The translations under genes and the position numbers were made by a program. Under the pieces are notes generated by a model. That model was not told where the DNA came from. It saw nothing but the letters and a program-made list of their open reading frames with translations, and did not search any database. This document shows positions 24,786-33,147 of a stretch of 64,000 bases of DNA, in pieces. The stretch comes from Schaalia georgiae DSM 6843 (GTDB taxonomy: Bacteria; Actinomycetota; Actinomycetes; Actinomycetales; Actinomycetaceae). The stretch is from NCBI RefSeq assembly GCF_000429245.1, contig NZ_AUBM01000011.1, positions 62,001 through 126,000 of the forward strand, in the 5' to 3' direction. The number at the start of each line of letters is the position of its first letter. Position 1 is the first letter of the stretch.

Positions 24786-25513
24786 GCGCGCGCGGATTCA
24801 CCGTCCTGCCCGCCGTGGACGTCACCGGCGGCGCGGCGGTGCGCCTGAGCCGCGGCGTCGTCGACTCCGGCGCCTCGTGGGGACCCCCGTCCCACGTCGT
24901 GCGCGCGTTCGCCGGGGCGGGGGCCGCATGGGTGCACCTGGTCGACCTCGACCGCGCCTACGGGCGCGGAGACAACGACTCCATCATCCGCGAGACGATC
25001 AGGGGCGCCGGCGTGGACATCGAGCTGTCGGGGGGAGTGCGCGACGCCCAGTCGCTGCGCAACGCCCTGGAAATGGGGCCCGCGCGCGTCAACATCGCCA
25101 CCCAGGCGCTGACGGACATGGACTTCGTGTGCGGCGCGGTGCGCGACCTCGGCCCGCGCGCGGCGGTCTGCCTCGACGTCGAGGGCGAACGCCTCAGAGC
25201 CCGCGGGGGCGGGCGCGGCGGGGGGCTGTGGGAGGCCATTGACGCCCTCAACCGCGCCGGTGCGCGCCTGCTCGTCGTCACCGACGTCCACAGGGACGGC
25301 ATGATGGCAGGGTCGAACATCGAGTTGCTCCAGCGCGTCAGCGGAGCCACGGACGCGGGGATCCTCGCCTCGGGGGGCGTGGACTCCCTCGACGACCTGC
25401 GCGCCCTGGCGGCCGTCGACGGAGTCGAGGGCGCCATCGTCGGCAAAGCCCTCTACGAGGGCGCCTTCACTCTGGAAGAAGCGCTCGAGGCCGTGGCGGG
25501 GGCGAGGCCATGA
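24782..25513 (+). CDS. priA: PriA-type phosphoribosyl isomerase (HisA family) with altered active-site loop
   Basis: A (beta-alpha)8-barrel of 243 residues. In most actinobacteria PriA does both the HisA (ProFAR) and the TrpF (PRA) isomerisation. Catalytic aspartates are present: D13 in PAVDV and D172 in TDVHRDG. Phosphate-binding stretches ASGGVDSLDDLR and GAIVGKALY are intact. The substrate-discriminating loop, normally RGRGW followed by DGGDL, reads RARGGGRGGGLW (residues 139-150): the tryptophan is gone and the loop is one residue shorter. No hisH, hisF or trp gene is near. I infer a specialised or partly degenerate enzyme; gene name by homology. Overlaps neighbours at both ends. Confidence 0.85.
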   Translation: MSARGFTVLPAVDVTGGAAVRLSRGVVDSGASWGPPSHVVRAFAGAGAAWVHLVDLDRAYGRGDNDSIIRETIRGAGVDIELSGGVRDAQSLRNALEMGPARVNIATQALTDMDFVCGAVRDLGPRAAVCLDVEGERLRARGGGRGGGLWEAIDALNRAGARLLVVTDVHRDGMMAGSNIELLQRVSGATDAGILASGGVDSLDDLRALAAVDGVEGAIVGKALYEGAFTLEEALEAVAGARP

Positions 25514-26289
25514 GCGGGGGAGCGGGCGCTGTGGAGTTGAGCGGGGAACAGCGGGCCCGCCTGGCCGCCAGGCTTGCGATGCCCGGGCGCGACCGGGCCG
25601 ACGCGGGCCAGGCCATGGAGAGGACCTCCGCCGCCCTGGCGCTCCCGGCGGGAGCGGACAACGGCGCCGCGCGGCTGGAGGCGCTGGTGGCGGCCCTGGC
25701 GGGCGAGCGCGTCATCGTCCCCATCGCCGTCGAGCCCCATCCGCGCACGGACGGCCACCACCCGGAAGCGCGGAACAGCGCTCTGACTGGCCCCGTCGCG
25801 TTCGAGCGGGCGCCCACCCCGGCGGGCCCCGCCATCGCCGTGTACTCCAGCGCCGCAGCCCTTTCCGCGCACAGGCCCCGGGAGCGGCCGATGGGCATGG
25901 ACTTCCGCACCGTCGCTCTGGCCGCCCTGGTCGAGACCGGCGGCCGTGCCGTCATGGATCCGGGTGGAGCGGCTGTCCTGCTGCCGAGGCCAGCGGTGGC
26001 CGCCCTTGCCCAGGGGGACCTGTGGCTGCCGTCGTGGCGGGACGGGGCGCTGCGCGCCCTCCTCCACGAGCGCGCCCGCCGCGCCTGCCCGCGGGTGCTC
26101 GATGTGCGCCTGTCCTACGCGGGGGAGGGAGTCACCCGGGTCACCGCCGTGATCGACGCCTCCGGGGGCGGGCCGGAGCTTCGGGGGGCCGTGGGGGAGG
26201 CCCTCGCCGAGATCGGCAGGACCCCGCGCCTCGTCGCCTCCGCGGACAGCGTGGAGCTGGTGCCCGTGATCGCGGAGCCCCACCAGTAG
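25510..26289 (+). CDS. SseB-like protein
   Basis: 259 residues with the SseB N-terminal fold recognisable at about 55-170: LVAALAGERVIVPIAVE, IAVYSSAAALSAHRPRERP and AVMDPGGAAVLLPRPAVAAL. The C-terminal part (about 185-255) resembles the SseB C-terminal domain (VLDVRLSYAGEGVTRVTAVI). The role of this family in actinobacteria is not established; an SseB-type gene directly after priA is common. ATGA overlap with priA suggests coupled translation of 24138-26289. Confidence 0.75.
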   Translation: MSGGAGAVELSGEQRARLAARLAMPGRDRADAGQAMERTSAALALPAGADNGAARLEALVAALAGERVIVPIAVEPHPRTDGHHPEARNSALTGPVAFERAPTPAGPAIAVYSSAAALSAHRPRERPMGMDFRTVALAALVETGGRAVMDPGGAAVLLPRPAVAALAQGDLWLPSWRDGALRALLHERARRACPRVLDVRLSYAGEGVTRVTAVIDASGGGPELRGAVGEALAEIGRTPRLVASADSVELVPVIAEPHQ

Positions 26290-26335
26290 GAGTACCCCGC
26301 CCGCCACGGGCGCCGACGACCGCAGAGGAGCGGGC

Positions 26336-27580
26336 ATGACCTGGACCACGACGCGCAGATCCTCCTACGTCGGCTACATCGTCCAGGCGATCGTCAACAA
26401 CCTCGCGCCGCTGCTCTTCATCGTCTTCTCCTCGCGCTACGGCATCGGCCTGGCCCAGCTGGGGGCGCTCGCCTCGTTGAACTTCGCCGTGCAGCTCGCC
26501 ACTGACCTGGCGGCGGCCGCGGTCGTGGACCGCGTCGGGTTCAGGATCCCGATGGTCGCGGCCCACGTCCTGAGCGCGGTCGGCCTGGTCGCCCTGGGCG
26601 TCCTCCCATTGCTCGCTGCCCACACCTTCGCCGCCCTGTGCGCCGCAGTCGTCGTCTACGCGATCGGCGGGGGGCTGCTCGAGGTGGTCGTCAGTCCTGT
26701 CGTCGAGCACATCCCCGACGACTCGCGCCCCAAGGCGGCGGGAATGGCCCTGCTCCACTCCTTCTACTGCTGGGGGCAGCTGGGGGTCGTCCTGGTCACC
26801 ACCGGGGCGCTGGCGGTGGTGGGGGAGCAGTGGTGGCCGGCGCTGCCCATCGCCTGGGCGTGCGTGCCGGTCGCCAACGGGATCATTCTGGTGCGCGTGC
26901 CCATGCCGGAGACGGTGCCCGAGGCGCACCGCACGCCGCTGCGCGAGCTGGGGCGCTCCGGTGCGTTCCTGCTCGCCCTGGCACTCATGGCGACGGGCGG
27001 GGCCGCTGAGCTCACGATGAGCCAGTGGTCGTCCTTCTTCGCCCAGCAGGGCACGGGCGTGGCCAAGCAGGTTGGTGACGTCTTCGGCCCGGGGCTCTTC
27101 GCCCTTCTCATGGGCGCGGCCCGCGCCTGGCACGCCACCGCCGGGGCGCGCTTCGACCTGCGCCGCCTGCTGATGGCGTCGGGTGCGGGTGCGTGCGCGT
27201 GCTACCTCGTGGCGGCGCTGGCCCCCTGGGCGTGGCTGTCCCTGCTCGGCTGCGCGGGCACGGGCCTTTTCGTCGCCCTCATGTGGCCGGGCACCTTCTC
27301 CTTGACAGCGGCCCGTTTCCCCGCAGGAGGCGCAGCGATGTTCGCCCTCCTCGCCCTCGGCGGGGACCTGGGGGCCGCGGTGGGGCCCGGCGCGGCTTCC
27401 CTGGTGGCGTCCGCCTCGTCGGCGCTGGGTGCTCCCGCGGCACTGCTGGCCCTGCCTGGGGGCGGGCTGCGGACGGGACTGCTCGTCTGCGCCCTGGTCC
27501 CCGCGCTTTTCGCACTGGGCGTCGCCCGATGGAACGATCGCGCTGTGCGTCCGGATATGCCGGGCGCCGGGGAGCTGTGA
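26336..27580 (+). CDS. MFS transporter
   Basis: 414 residues with about 12 transmembrane helices and short loops. The helix 2-3 loop motif AAAAVVDRVGFRIPMV matches the MFS motif D-R-x-G-[RK] region, and the overall arrangement (LLHSFYCWGQLGVVL, FALLMGAARAW) is like sugar-transporter-type MFS members. Substrate cannot be told. The ATG has AGAGGAG upstream. It stands between the priA group and the infC leader and has no obvious partner. Confidence 0.85.
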   Translation: MTWTTTRRSSYVGYIVQAIVNNLAPLLFIVFSSRYGIGLAQLGALASLNFAVQLATDLAAAAVVDRVGFRIPMVAAHVLSAVGLVALGVLPLLAAHTFAALCAAVVVYAIGGGLLEVVVSPVVEHIPDDSRPKAAGMALLHSFYCWGQLGVVLVTTGALAVVGEQWWPALPIAWACVPVANGIILVRVPMPETVPEAHRTPLRELGRSGAFLLALALMATGGAAELTMSQWSSFFAQQGTGVAKQVGDVFGPGLFALLMGAARAWHATAGARFDLRRLLMASGAGACACYLVAALAPWAWLSLLGCAGTGLFVALMWPGTFSLTAARFPAGGAAMFALLALGGDLGAAVGPGAASLVASASSALGAPAALLALPGGGLRTGLLVCALVPALFALGVARWNDRAVRPDMPGAGEL

Positions 27581-27645
27581 CCAAGAGCATCGGCACTGCG
27601 GTTTCGCGCCGGAGCGCCCGCTTTGCTACCCTTGATCTTGACCGT

Positions 27646-27860
27646 CCGGGTTCACACCCGGAATGCAAGCGGAGGAATCCCACCTGGATCCCCGCCCGGC
27701 ACCCCGGATGAGGGGTACCGCCGGGACACGGCCCACGGGGCCGGTGAGGGGATCGGGTTCGACGGCGGGCCCCGGCGCGCCGTCGGTAGTGGGTACCTCC
27801 GTGCGCGCAGCGTAACGGAGGTTCTTCGTTATGCGAAACAATCCGTGGAAGGAGCCACCC
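27646..27860 (+). promoter_or_regulatory. Structured leader of the infC-rpmI-rplT operon
   Basis: Several perfect inverted repeats: CCGGGT/ACCCGG (27646-27661), GATCCCC (27687-27693) with GGGGATC (27748-27754), and ACCTCCGT (27795-27802) with ACGGAGGT (27815-27822). The last stem contains an ACGGAGG ribosome binding site and is followed by TTCTTCGTT, so it could act as an SD-hiding or terminator-like element. An ATG at 27663 opens a 50-codon frame that ends at TAA 27813-27815 inside this hairpin. Such leaders commonly control this ribosomal operon. Confidence 0.55.
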
Positions 27861-28499
27861 ATCAGCGAGACTCGCATCAACGAGCGAATCCGAGTCCCCG
27901 AGGTCCGCCTCGTGGGGCCCGGCGGGGAACAGGTCGGCGTCGTCCGAGTGGAGGACGCCCTGCGCCTGGCCGAGGAGGCCGGGCTCGACCTCGTTGAGGT
28001 TGCGCCGAACGCCAAGCCGCCCGTCGCAAAACTCATGGACTACGGCAAGTACAAGTACGAAGCCGCCCAGAAGGCTCGCGATGCCCGCCGCAACCAGGCG
28101 AACACGCAGCTGAAGGAGATCCGTTTCCGACTCAAGATCGACGACCACGACTTCGCGGTCAAGAAGGGGCACGTCGAGCGCTTCCTCTCCGCCGGAGACA
28201 AGGTCAAGGTCATGATCATGTTCCGCGGACGGGAACAATCCCGTCCCGAGGCCGGGGTCCGCCTGCTGCGGCGCCTGGCCGACGAGATCGGGGATCTGGC
28301 GACCGTCGAGTCGATGCCGCGCCAGGACGGGCGCAATATGACGATGGTCCTGGCCCCCACCAAGCGCAAGGCTGAGGCCTTGAACGAGCAGCGCAAGCGC
28401 CGCGAGGCCGAGCGCGCCGAGCGCCGCGGCAAGCGGGCGGAGCGGGCCAGCAAGGACCAGGCCCGCGCCGCCTCCTTCCGCGCTGAGGACAAGGACTGA
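27861..28499 (+). CDS. infC: Translation initiation factor IF-3, probable AUC start
   Basis: IF-3 binds the 30S subunit and enforces start-codon selection. From the AUC at 27861 the protein is 212 residues and begins [17 protein letters not shown], exactly where other actinobacterial IF-3 proteins begin. N domain: [20 protein letters not shown] and [10 protein letters not shown] domain: [12 protein letters not shown]-like ([16 protein letters not shown]), [11 protein letters not shown]. The C-terminal extension is rich in Arg, Glu and Lys. AAGGAG lies six bases before the AUC. An in-frame ATG at 27831 would add ten residues and also has a GGAGG. Rare starts are known in infC and allow autoregulation. 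Confidence 0.92.
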   Translation: MSETRINERIRVPEVRLVGPGGEQVGVVRVEDALRLAEEAGLDLVEVAPNAKPPVAKLMDYGKYKYEAAQKARDARRNQANTQLKEIRFRLKIDDHDFAVKKGHVERFLSAGDKVKVMIMFRGREQSRPEAGVRLLRRLADEIGDLATVESMPRQDGRNMTMVLAPTKRKAEALNEQRKRREAERAERRGKRAERASKDQARAASFRAEDKD

Positions 28500-28538
28500 T
28501 AGGCGACGCCCGTCGCCTCATTCACGAAGGAACGAACA

Positions 28539-28733
28539 ATGCCGAAGAACAAGACTCATTCCGGTGCCAAGAAGCGCTTCCGCACCACCGGCTCGGGCAA
28601 GATCATGCGCGAGCAGGCCGGCGCCCGCCACCTGCTGGAGCACAAGTCCAGCCGCAAGACCCGCCGTCTGGCCACCGATCAGGTCCTCGAGACCGCTGAC
28701 GTCAAGCGCGTCAAGCGGCTGCTGGGCAAGTGA
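28539..28733 (+). CDS. rpmI: 50S ribosomal protein L35
   Basis: 64 residues, strongly basic. The standard L35 pattern is visible: [20 protein letters not shown] at the start and [17 protein letters not shown] in the middle. It follows infC by 39 bases with a GAAGGAACG ribosome binding site. Part of the conserved infC-rpmI-rplT operon. Confidence 0.97.
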   Translation: MPKNKTHSGAKKRFRTTGSGKIMREQAGARHLLEHKSSRKTRRLATDQVLETADVKRVKRLLGK

Positions 28734-28759
28734 AGCGGCAGAGTTAAGGAGTAGAAGAA

Positions 28760-29140
28760 ATGGCACGTGTCAAGCGTTCTGTCAACGCGAAGAAGAAGCG
28801 CCGCACCGTCCTCGAGCAGGCATCCGGCTACCGCGGCCAGCGCTCGCGCATGTACCGCAAGGCCAAGGAGCAGGTGACCCACTCCTTCGTCTACGCCTAC
28901 CGCGACCGCAAGGCGCGCAAGGGCGACTTCCGGCGCCTGTGGATCCAGCGCATCAACGCCGCCTCCCGCGCTGAGGGCCTCACCTACAACCGTTTCATCC
29001 AGGGCCTGAACCTGGCCGGCGTCGAGGTCGACCGCCGCATGCTCGCCGAGCTCGCCGTCAACGACCCGGCCGCGTTCACGGCACTCGTGAAGGCCGCGAA
29101 GGAAGCCCTGCCGGCCGACGTCAACGCCCCCAGGGCCTGA
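28760..29140 (+). CDS. rplT: 50S ribosomal protein L20
   Basis: 126 residues, typical L20: [20 protein letters not shown], the helix [20 protein letters not shown] and the [20 protein letters not shown] block near the C terminus. L20 nucleates 50S assembly on 23S rRNA and is a translational repressor of its own operon in several bacteria. The leader upstream of infC is a plausible target. AAGGAGTAGAAG precedes the ATG. Confidence 0.97.
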   Translation: MARVKRSVNAKKKRRTVLEQASGYRGQRSRMYRKAKEQVTHSFVYAYRDRKARKGDFRRLWIQRINAASRAEGLTYNRFIQGLNLAGVEVDRRMLAELAVNDPAAFTALVKAAKEALPADVNAPRA

Positions 29141-29145
29141 CGCAG

Positions 29146-30036
29146 GTGGCCCCCTCCTCCGGGCGCCCGCCAGTGCTCGACAATCCGCGCTCCGACCGGG
29201 TGCGCAGGGTTGCCGGCCTGAGCGGGCGCCCGGCGCGCTCCCGGGCGTCGGCGATCCTAGTCGAGGGGCCCCAGGCGGTGCGCGAGCTCCTGATCCACCG
29301 TCCCGCCTCCGTCCGCGACGTTTACATCAGCGGGGCCGCCCGCCTCGCCCACCCCGATGTCGCGGGAGCAGCCCGCAGTGCCACGCGGTGGGTCCACACC
29401 GTCACCGACGAGGTCGCCGCAGCCCTCAGCGCCGACTGCCAGGGCGTGTGCGCCGTCGCCTCCGCCGACGCCGTTGTGCGGGAGTGGCCCGCGGACGGGG
29501 GCCTCTACGTCCTCATCGCCCAGGGGCGCGACCCGGGGAACGTGGGCACCATCATCCGTACCGCCGACGCCATGGGCGCCCGGGCCGTGCTGACCGTGGC
29601 GGGCACAGTGGATGTCACCAGTCCGAAGGTGGTCCGCGCCAGCGCCGGCTCGGTTTTCCACCTGCCCGTCATCCCCCATCCGGCCTTCGGGGCCGCCGTC
29701 GACGCCCTCCATGCCCGCGGTGCGCGGGTGCTGGGCACATCGGGGGGCCCGCGCGCCGTGCCCCTGCCGGAGGTCGAGGAGGACGGCGCCCTCGCCGAAC
29801 CCCACGCCTGGGCGCTGGGCAATGAAGCGCGCGGCCTGGACCCCGACGAGACGGCCGCCTGCGACCTCCTGGTCGGGATCCCGATGACGGGACTGGCCGA
29901 GTCCCTCAACGTCGCTTCCGCTGCGGCGGTCTGCCTCTACGCCTCCCAGTGCGCCCTGGGCGCGGGGCGCCCGGCCGGCGCGGTCGACGGGCACGGAGGG
30001 GCACGTGCCGGTACGGTGGTGCGATGGCACGACTGA
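29146..30036 (+). CDS. TrmH/SpoU-family RNA 2'-O-methyltransferase
   Basis: SPOUT-class SAM-dependent ribose methyltransferase. 296 residues. N-terminal substrate-binding domain ARSRASAILVEGPQAVRELL. Catalytic knot motifs: QGRDPGNVGTIIRTADAMG (motif 1, catalytic Arg), AWALGNEARGLDPDE (motif 2) and IPMTGLAESLNVASAAAV (motif 3). The neighbourhood after rplT is conserved in actinobacteria and its members are annotated as rRNA methyltransferases; the target nucleotide is not deducible. GTG start five bases after rplT. The C-terminal 25 residues overlap the thiL promoter and start. Confidence 0.93.
   Translation: MAPSSGRPPVLDNPRSDRVRRVAGLSGRPARSRASAILVEGPQAVRELLIHRPASVRDVYISGAARLAHPDVAGAARSATRWVHTVTDEVAAALSADCQGVCAVASADAVVREWPADGGLYVLIAQGRDPGNVGTIIRTADAMGARAVLTVAGTVDVTSPKVVRASAGSVFHLPVIPHPAFGAAVDALHARGARVLGTSGGPRAVPLPEVEEDGALAEPHAWALGNEARGLDPDETAACDLLVGIPMTGLAESLNVASAAAVCLYASQCALGAGRPAGAVDGHGGARAGTVVRWHD
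30012..30017 (+). promoter_or_regulatory. thiL -10 element, leaderless
   Basis: TACGGT inside the end of the methyltransferase gene, placing transcription start exactly on the A of the thiL ATG at 30024. Confidence 0.5.
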
Positions 30037-31037
30037 GGGACATGGACGAGTCCCAGCTCATCAGGGCGTTCCGCGCCCTGCTGCCCACCGGCGAGCGCAC
30101 TCTCGTCGGCATCGGCGACGACTGCGCCCAGATCGCCGCTCCGGAGGGCTCCTTCCTGGTGACGACCGATGTCATCGTCGAGGACCACCACTTCCACTCC
30201 TGGTGGTCGACGCCCTACCAGATCGGCGCGCGCGCGGCCGCGCAGAACCTCTCCGACATCGCTGGAATGGGCGGCCGGGCCTCGGCGCTGGTGGTGTCCG
30301 TGTCGGTGTCGAGGGACGCCGACGCCGACTGGCTCCTCGATGTGGTCCGGGGCCTGGGGGACCGGGCCCGCGAGGCGGGGGCGGGCGTGGTCGGCGGCGA
30401 CCTTTCCGGGGGCGACCGCCTCGTCCTGTCCGTCACCGCCTTCGGATACTGCCAGGGCAGTCCCGTCCTGCGCGACGGCGCGCGCCCTGGGGACACCGTG
30501 GGCGTGGCCGGGACGCTCGGATGGTCCTACGCCGGCCTGGACCTGCTGCGCGGGGGAGTGGTCCGCCCGGGGCGGGAACCCTCGGACTTCAGTCCTTTCA
30601 TCCAGACCTACTGCGCGCCGCGCCCGCCCCTCGAAGCGGGGCCGGCGGCCGCAAGTGCCGGCGCGAGCGCGATGATGGATCTGTCCGACGGGCTCGCCAT
30701 GGACGGAGGACGCATGGCCCGCGCCTCCGGGGTCGTCATCGAGCTCGACCGGCGCGCCCTGGGGCGCGAGGCGGAAGCGCTGGCCAGCGCCGCCGACGCG
30801 TGCGGCAAGGACCCCCTCGACTGGGTGGTCGGCGGTGGCGAGGACCAGGGGATCCTTGCGGCCTTCCCCCCTGGGGCCGCTCTGCCCGACGGCTTCCGGG
30901 CCGTGGGCGCCGCCCGGGCGCCCCGGGGCGGCGAAGAGCCGCACATCGAACTCGACGGCGCGGAGGTGTTCGGGCCGTGGGACCATTTCTCAGGCTCCGA
31001 TGCGAACGCGCATGACCAGATACCAGGAATCGGTTGA
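30024..31037 (+). CDS. thiL: Thiamine-monophosphate kinase ThiL
   Basis: Phosphorylates thiamine monophosphate to the diphosphate cofactor. 337 residues of the PurM/ThiL fold. Motifs: GIGDDCAQIAAPEGSFLVTT with the conserved aspartates, DVIVEDHHFH, NLSDIAGMGGRA, GGDLSGGDRLVLSV, MMDLSDGLAMD and a GGGEDQGILAAFP stretch (family form GGGEDYELLF). Overlaps the previous gene by 13 bases. No other thiamine gene is in the window. A leaderless promoter is likely (see 30012). Family call firm. Confidence 0.95.
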   Translation: MARLRDMDESQLIRAFRALLPTGERTLVGIGDDCAQIAAPEGSFLVTTDVIVEDHHFHSWWSTPYQIGARAAAQNLSDIAGMGGRASALVVSVSVSRDADADWLLDVVRGLGDRAREAGAGVVGGDLSGGDRLVLSVTAFGYCQGSPVLRDGARPGDTVGVAGTLGWSYAGLDLLRGGVVRPGREPSDFSPFIQTYCAPRPPLEAGPAAASAGASAMMDLSDGLAMDGGRMARASGVVIELDRRALGREAEALASAADACGKDPLDWVVGGGEDQGILAAFPPGAALPDGFRAVGAARAPRGGEEPHIELDGAEVFGPWDHFSGSDANAHDQIPGIG

Positions 31038-31063
31038 CGATTCGGTCAATATACTGACACAGT
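31034..31063 (+). promoter_or_regulatory. Promoter with two operator-like palindromes upstream of the membrane module
   Basis: TTGAC-N6-GTCAA (31034-31049) sits immediately before a good -10, TATACT (31050-31055). A second palindrome, ACTG-ACA-CAGT (31053-31063), covers the -10 and the predicted start. This layout suggests repression by a dimeric regulator. AAGGAG at 31087-31092 serves the gene at 31099. Confidence 0.5.
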
Positions 31064-31098
31064 GGAAACATCCATAACGCAGATTCAAGGAGATCTTC

Positions 31099-33147
31099 AT
31101 GAGTGACCCGCAGAATCCGCCCCAGGCGCCGTACCCCGGCGGACAGGGCGGCCAGGCCGGTGGGTACACGCCCGCCCCCCAACAGCCCTACGCGCAGGCG
31201 GGCGCTGCTCAGCCGACGCAGGGACAGGCCTATCCGGGACCGGGACAGCCCTACCCGGGCCAGCAGCAGGCCCAGGGGCCCTACGGCGCCGCCCCCCAGC
31301 AGCCCCAGCGCGCCCAGACCCCAGTCGGGCACCAGATGCAGACCCTGTTCTCCCCCGGAGGCCTGACCACGCTCGCCCTCGAGCTGGCCGTTATCGTCGG
31401 CGTGGGGTTGGCCGCGTCCTTGATCGCCTACATCTCCCTGGCCGGTATTCTCTCCGGCGATGGATCCTTCATGCTCATCCCCGTGGGGATCGGCATCTTC
31501 ACCGGCGCCGGCGCAACGATGTCCGCCAGCGGCTTCGGCATCAGTTTCGGCATGACGATCATCGCGTTCCCGTGGACGGTCATCATCGCCGAGGCTATCC
31601 TCCTGCGCTTCCTGCTGAACAAGAGGGTCTGGGAGGACGGCACCATCCGCGAGTCGGTGCCCACTGCGGTGCGCAGCCTTGTCGAGGGCGTCCTGGTCGC
31701 CCTGGTGACGACGCTGCTCACAGCGTTCTTCACCGTCGGCAGTAGTTCCAGCGGCTTGCACGCCAACTCTTTCTTCACCTTCCTGGTCGTCCTCCTGGTC
31801 GTCGGCCTGTCGAGCTTCACCGCGCGCCAGAAAGCGGCCCAGGTCAATGTTCTGCCGCAGGCGCTCGCTCCCATGCTCACTGAGGTGCGCGCTGCCGCCC
31901 GGGTGTTCCTTCCCGTCTTCGGCGCCCTGACCGCTGTGGTCTGCGTGATCTTCGTGATCAGCAACGAGCAGTTCTTCCTGCTGCCTCTCATACTGCTCCT
32001 GCTGCCCAACTTCACGATCGCCGTCATCGGTCTCGCCTTCTTCGGTGGTCTTTCCTTCTCTGTCGGCGCCCTCGGCACGAGGACAGGCGTCTTCATGATG
32101 GCCTGGGACCTCGCCAATGGCTGGGGTGCTCTGATCATCCTGATCGGCCTTCTCACCATCGTCGCCGCTTCTGTGTCCGTCGGCATCCGCCGTCAGCGCA
32201 CTTCCGCTCCCGTGTGGAGCCGCACATGGCAGTTGCCGGTCGCGGTGCTGGTCATCATGTTCGCCGGCCTTCTGCTCTTCAACATCAATTCCCTGGGCTC
32301 CGCGTCGAGCTTCAGCGGTATAGGCATGTCCGGGTGGAGCCCCGTTGTCATCGCCCTCGCCGCGGGCATCGTGTCCGTTCTGGCCGAGGTCACGCCGAAG
32401 CAGTTCGGCACTAACTCGCCCGGCCTGCTCAATCTGTGCGCCGGTCGGCAAGCGGCTGCCACGTGGCTGGCGAGCCCCGAGGTCTACGTGGCACCAGCGG
32501 CCAACAAGTACGCCCAGCAGGGCCAGCAGCAGTATGGCCAGCCGGGCCAGTACCCCCAGGGCGGACAGCCCCAGCAGTATGGCCAGCAGGGGCAGTTCCC
32601 GCAGAGTGAGCCCCAGCAGTATGGCCAGCAGGGGCAGTTCCCGCAGGGCGAGCCCCAGCAGTACGCGCAACCCGGCCAGTTCCCCCAGGGCGGACAGCCC
32701 CAGCAGTATGGCCAGCAGGGGCAGTTCCCGCAGAGTGAGCCCCAGCAGTATGGCCAGCAGGGGCAGTTCCCGCAGGGCGAGCCCCAGCAGTACCCGCAGG
32801 CGGGCCAGTACCCCCAGGGCGGACAGCCCCAGCAGTATGGCCAGCAGGGGCAGTTCCCGCAGGGCGAGCCCCAGCAGTACGCGCAACCCGGCCAGTACCC
32901 CCAGGGCGGTGCCGCTTCCCAAGTCGGATCACAGCTGGCGGCATCCTCCGCGGACGTCGCGCCGACCGCCGACATCGGGCAGGTGGGGATGCCCCCCGAG
33001 TCGCAGGTCCCGCCGACGGCTCCGACGCCAGAAGTGCCGCAGCAGCAGTACTACCAGGCTCCTCAGGGCTACGGCGCGGATCCTGCCCAGACGCAGATGC
33101 CGCCGGCCCCCGATTCCGGTGGGAATACGGACGGCCAGCAGCGATGA
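31099..33147 (+). CDS. Polytopic membrane protein with Q/P/G-rich ends, unknown function
   Basis: I recognise no characterised family. 682 residues in three parts. A Pro/Gln/Gly-rich N-terminal tail (1-80, repeating PGQPYPGQQ-like units) comes first. Then comes a region with about 10-11 hydrophobic helices (about 90-455), including FPWTVIIAEAILLRFLL, FLLPLILLLLPNFTIAVIG and WQLPVAVLVIMFAGLLLFN. The hydrophilic C-terminal tail contains nine 13-15 residue repeats (QQYGQQGQFPQGEP type). The tails are probably cytoplasmic and disordered. No transport or catalytic motif is evident. ATGA overlap with the next gene implies one functional unit, and the two share a dedicated promoter and terminator. 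Confidence 0.8.
   Translation: MSDPQNPPQAPYPGGQGGQAGGYTPAPQQPYAQAGAAQPTQGQAYPGPGQPYPGQQQAQGPYGAAPQQPQRAQTPVGHQMQTLFSPGGLTTLALELAVIVGVGLAASLIAYISLAGILSGDGSFMLIPVGIGIFTGAGATMSASGFGISFGMTIIAFPWTVIIAEAILLRFLLNKRVWEDGTIRESVPTAVRSLVEGVLVALVTTLLTAFFTVGSSSSGLHANSFFTFLVVLLVVGLSSFTARQKAAQVNVLPQALAPMLTEVRAAARVFLPVFGALTAVVCVIFVISNEQFFLLPLILLLLPNFTIAVIGLAFFGGLSFSVGALGTRTGVFMMAWDLANGWGALIILIGLLTIVAASVSVGIRRQRTSAPVWSRTWQLPVAVLVIMFAGLLLFNINSLGSASSFSGIGMSGWSPVVIALAAGIVSVLAEVTPKQFGTNSPGLLNLCAGRQAAATWLASPEVYVAPAANKYAQQGQQQYGQPGQYPQGGQPQQYGQQGQFPQSEPQQYGQQGQFPQGEPQQYAQPGQFPQGGQPQQYGQQGQFPQSEPQQYGQQGQFPQGEPQQYPQAGQYPQGGQPQQYGQQGQFPQGEPQQYAQPGQYPQGGAASQVGSQLAASSADVAPTADIGQVGMPPESQVPPTAPTPEVPQQQYYQAPQGYGADPAQTQMPPAPDSGGNTDGQQR
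32527..32910 (+). repeat. In-frame tandem repeat, nine units of 39-45 bases
   Basis: Nine coding units beginning CAGCAGTA encode QQY[GAP]Q[PQA]GQ[FY]PQ(G/S)(G/E)(Q)P. Units 2-4 and 5-7 are nearly identical as three-unit blocks of about 129 bases, showing block duplication; units 8-9 are a shortened block. No spacers, so this is not a CRISPR array. Length variation between strains is likely. Confidence 0.9.

Noticed and set aside
32527-32910. Possible CRISPR array
   Set aside because: Repeat units are contiguous and in frame within a coding region, with no unique spacers and no cas genes.
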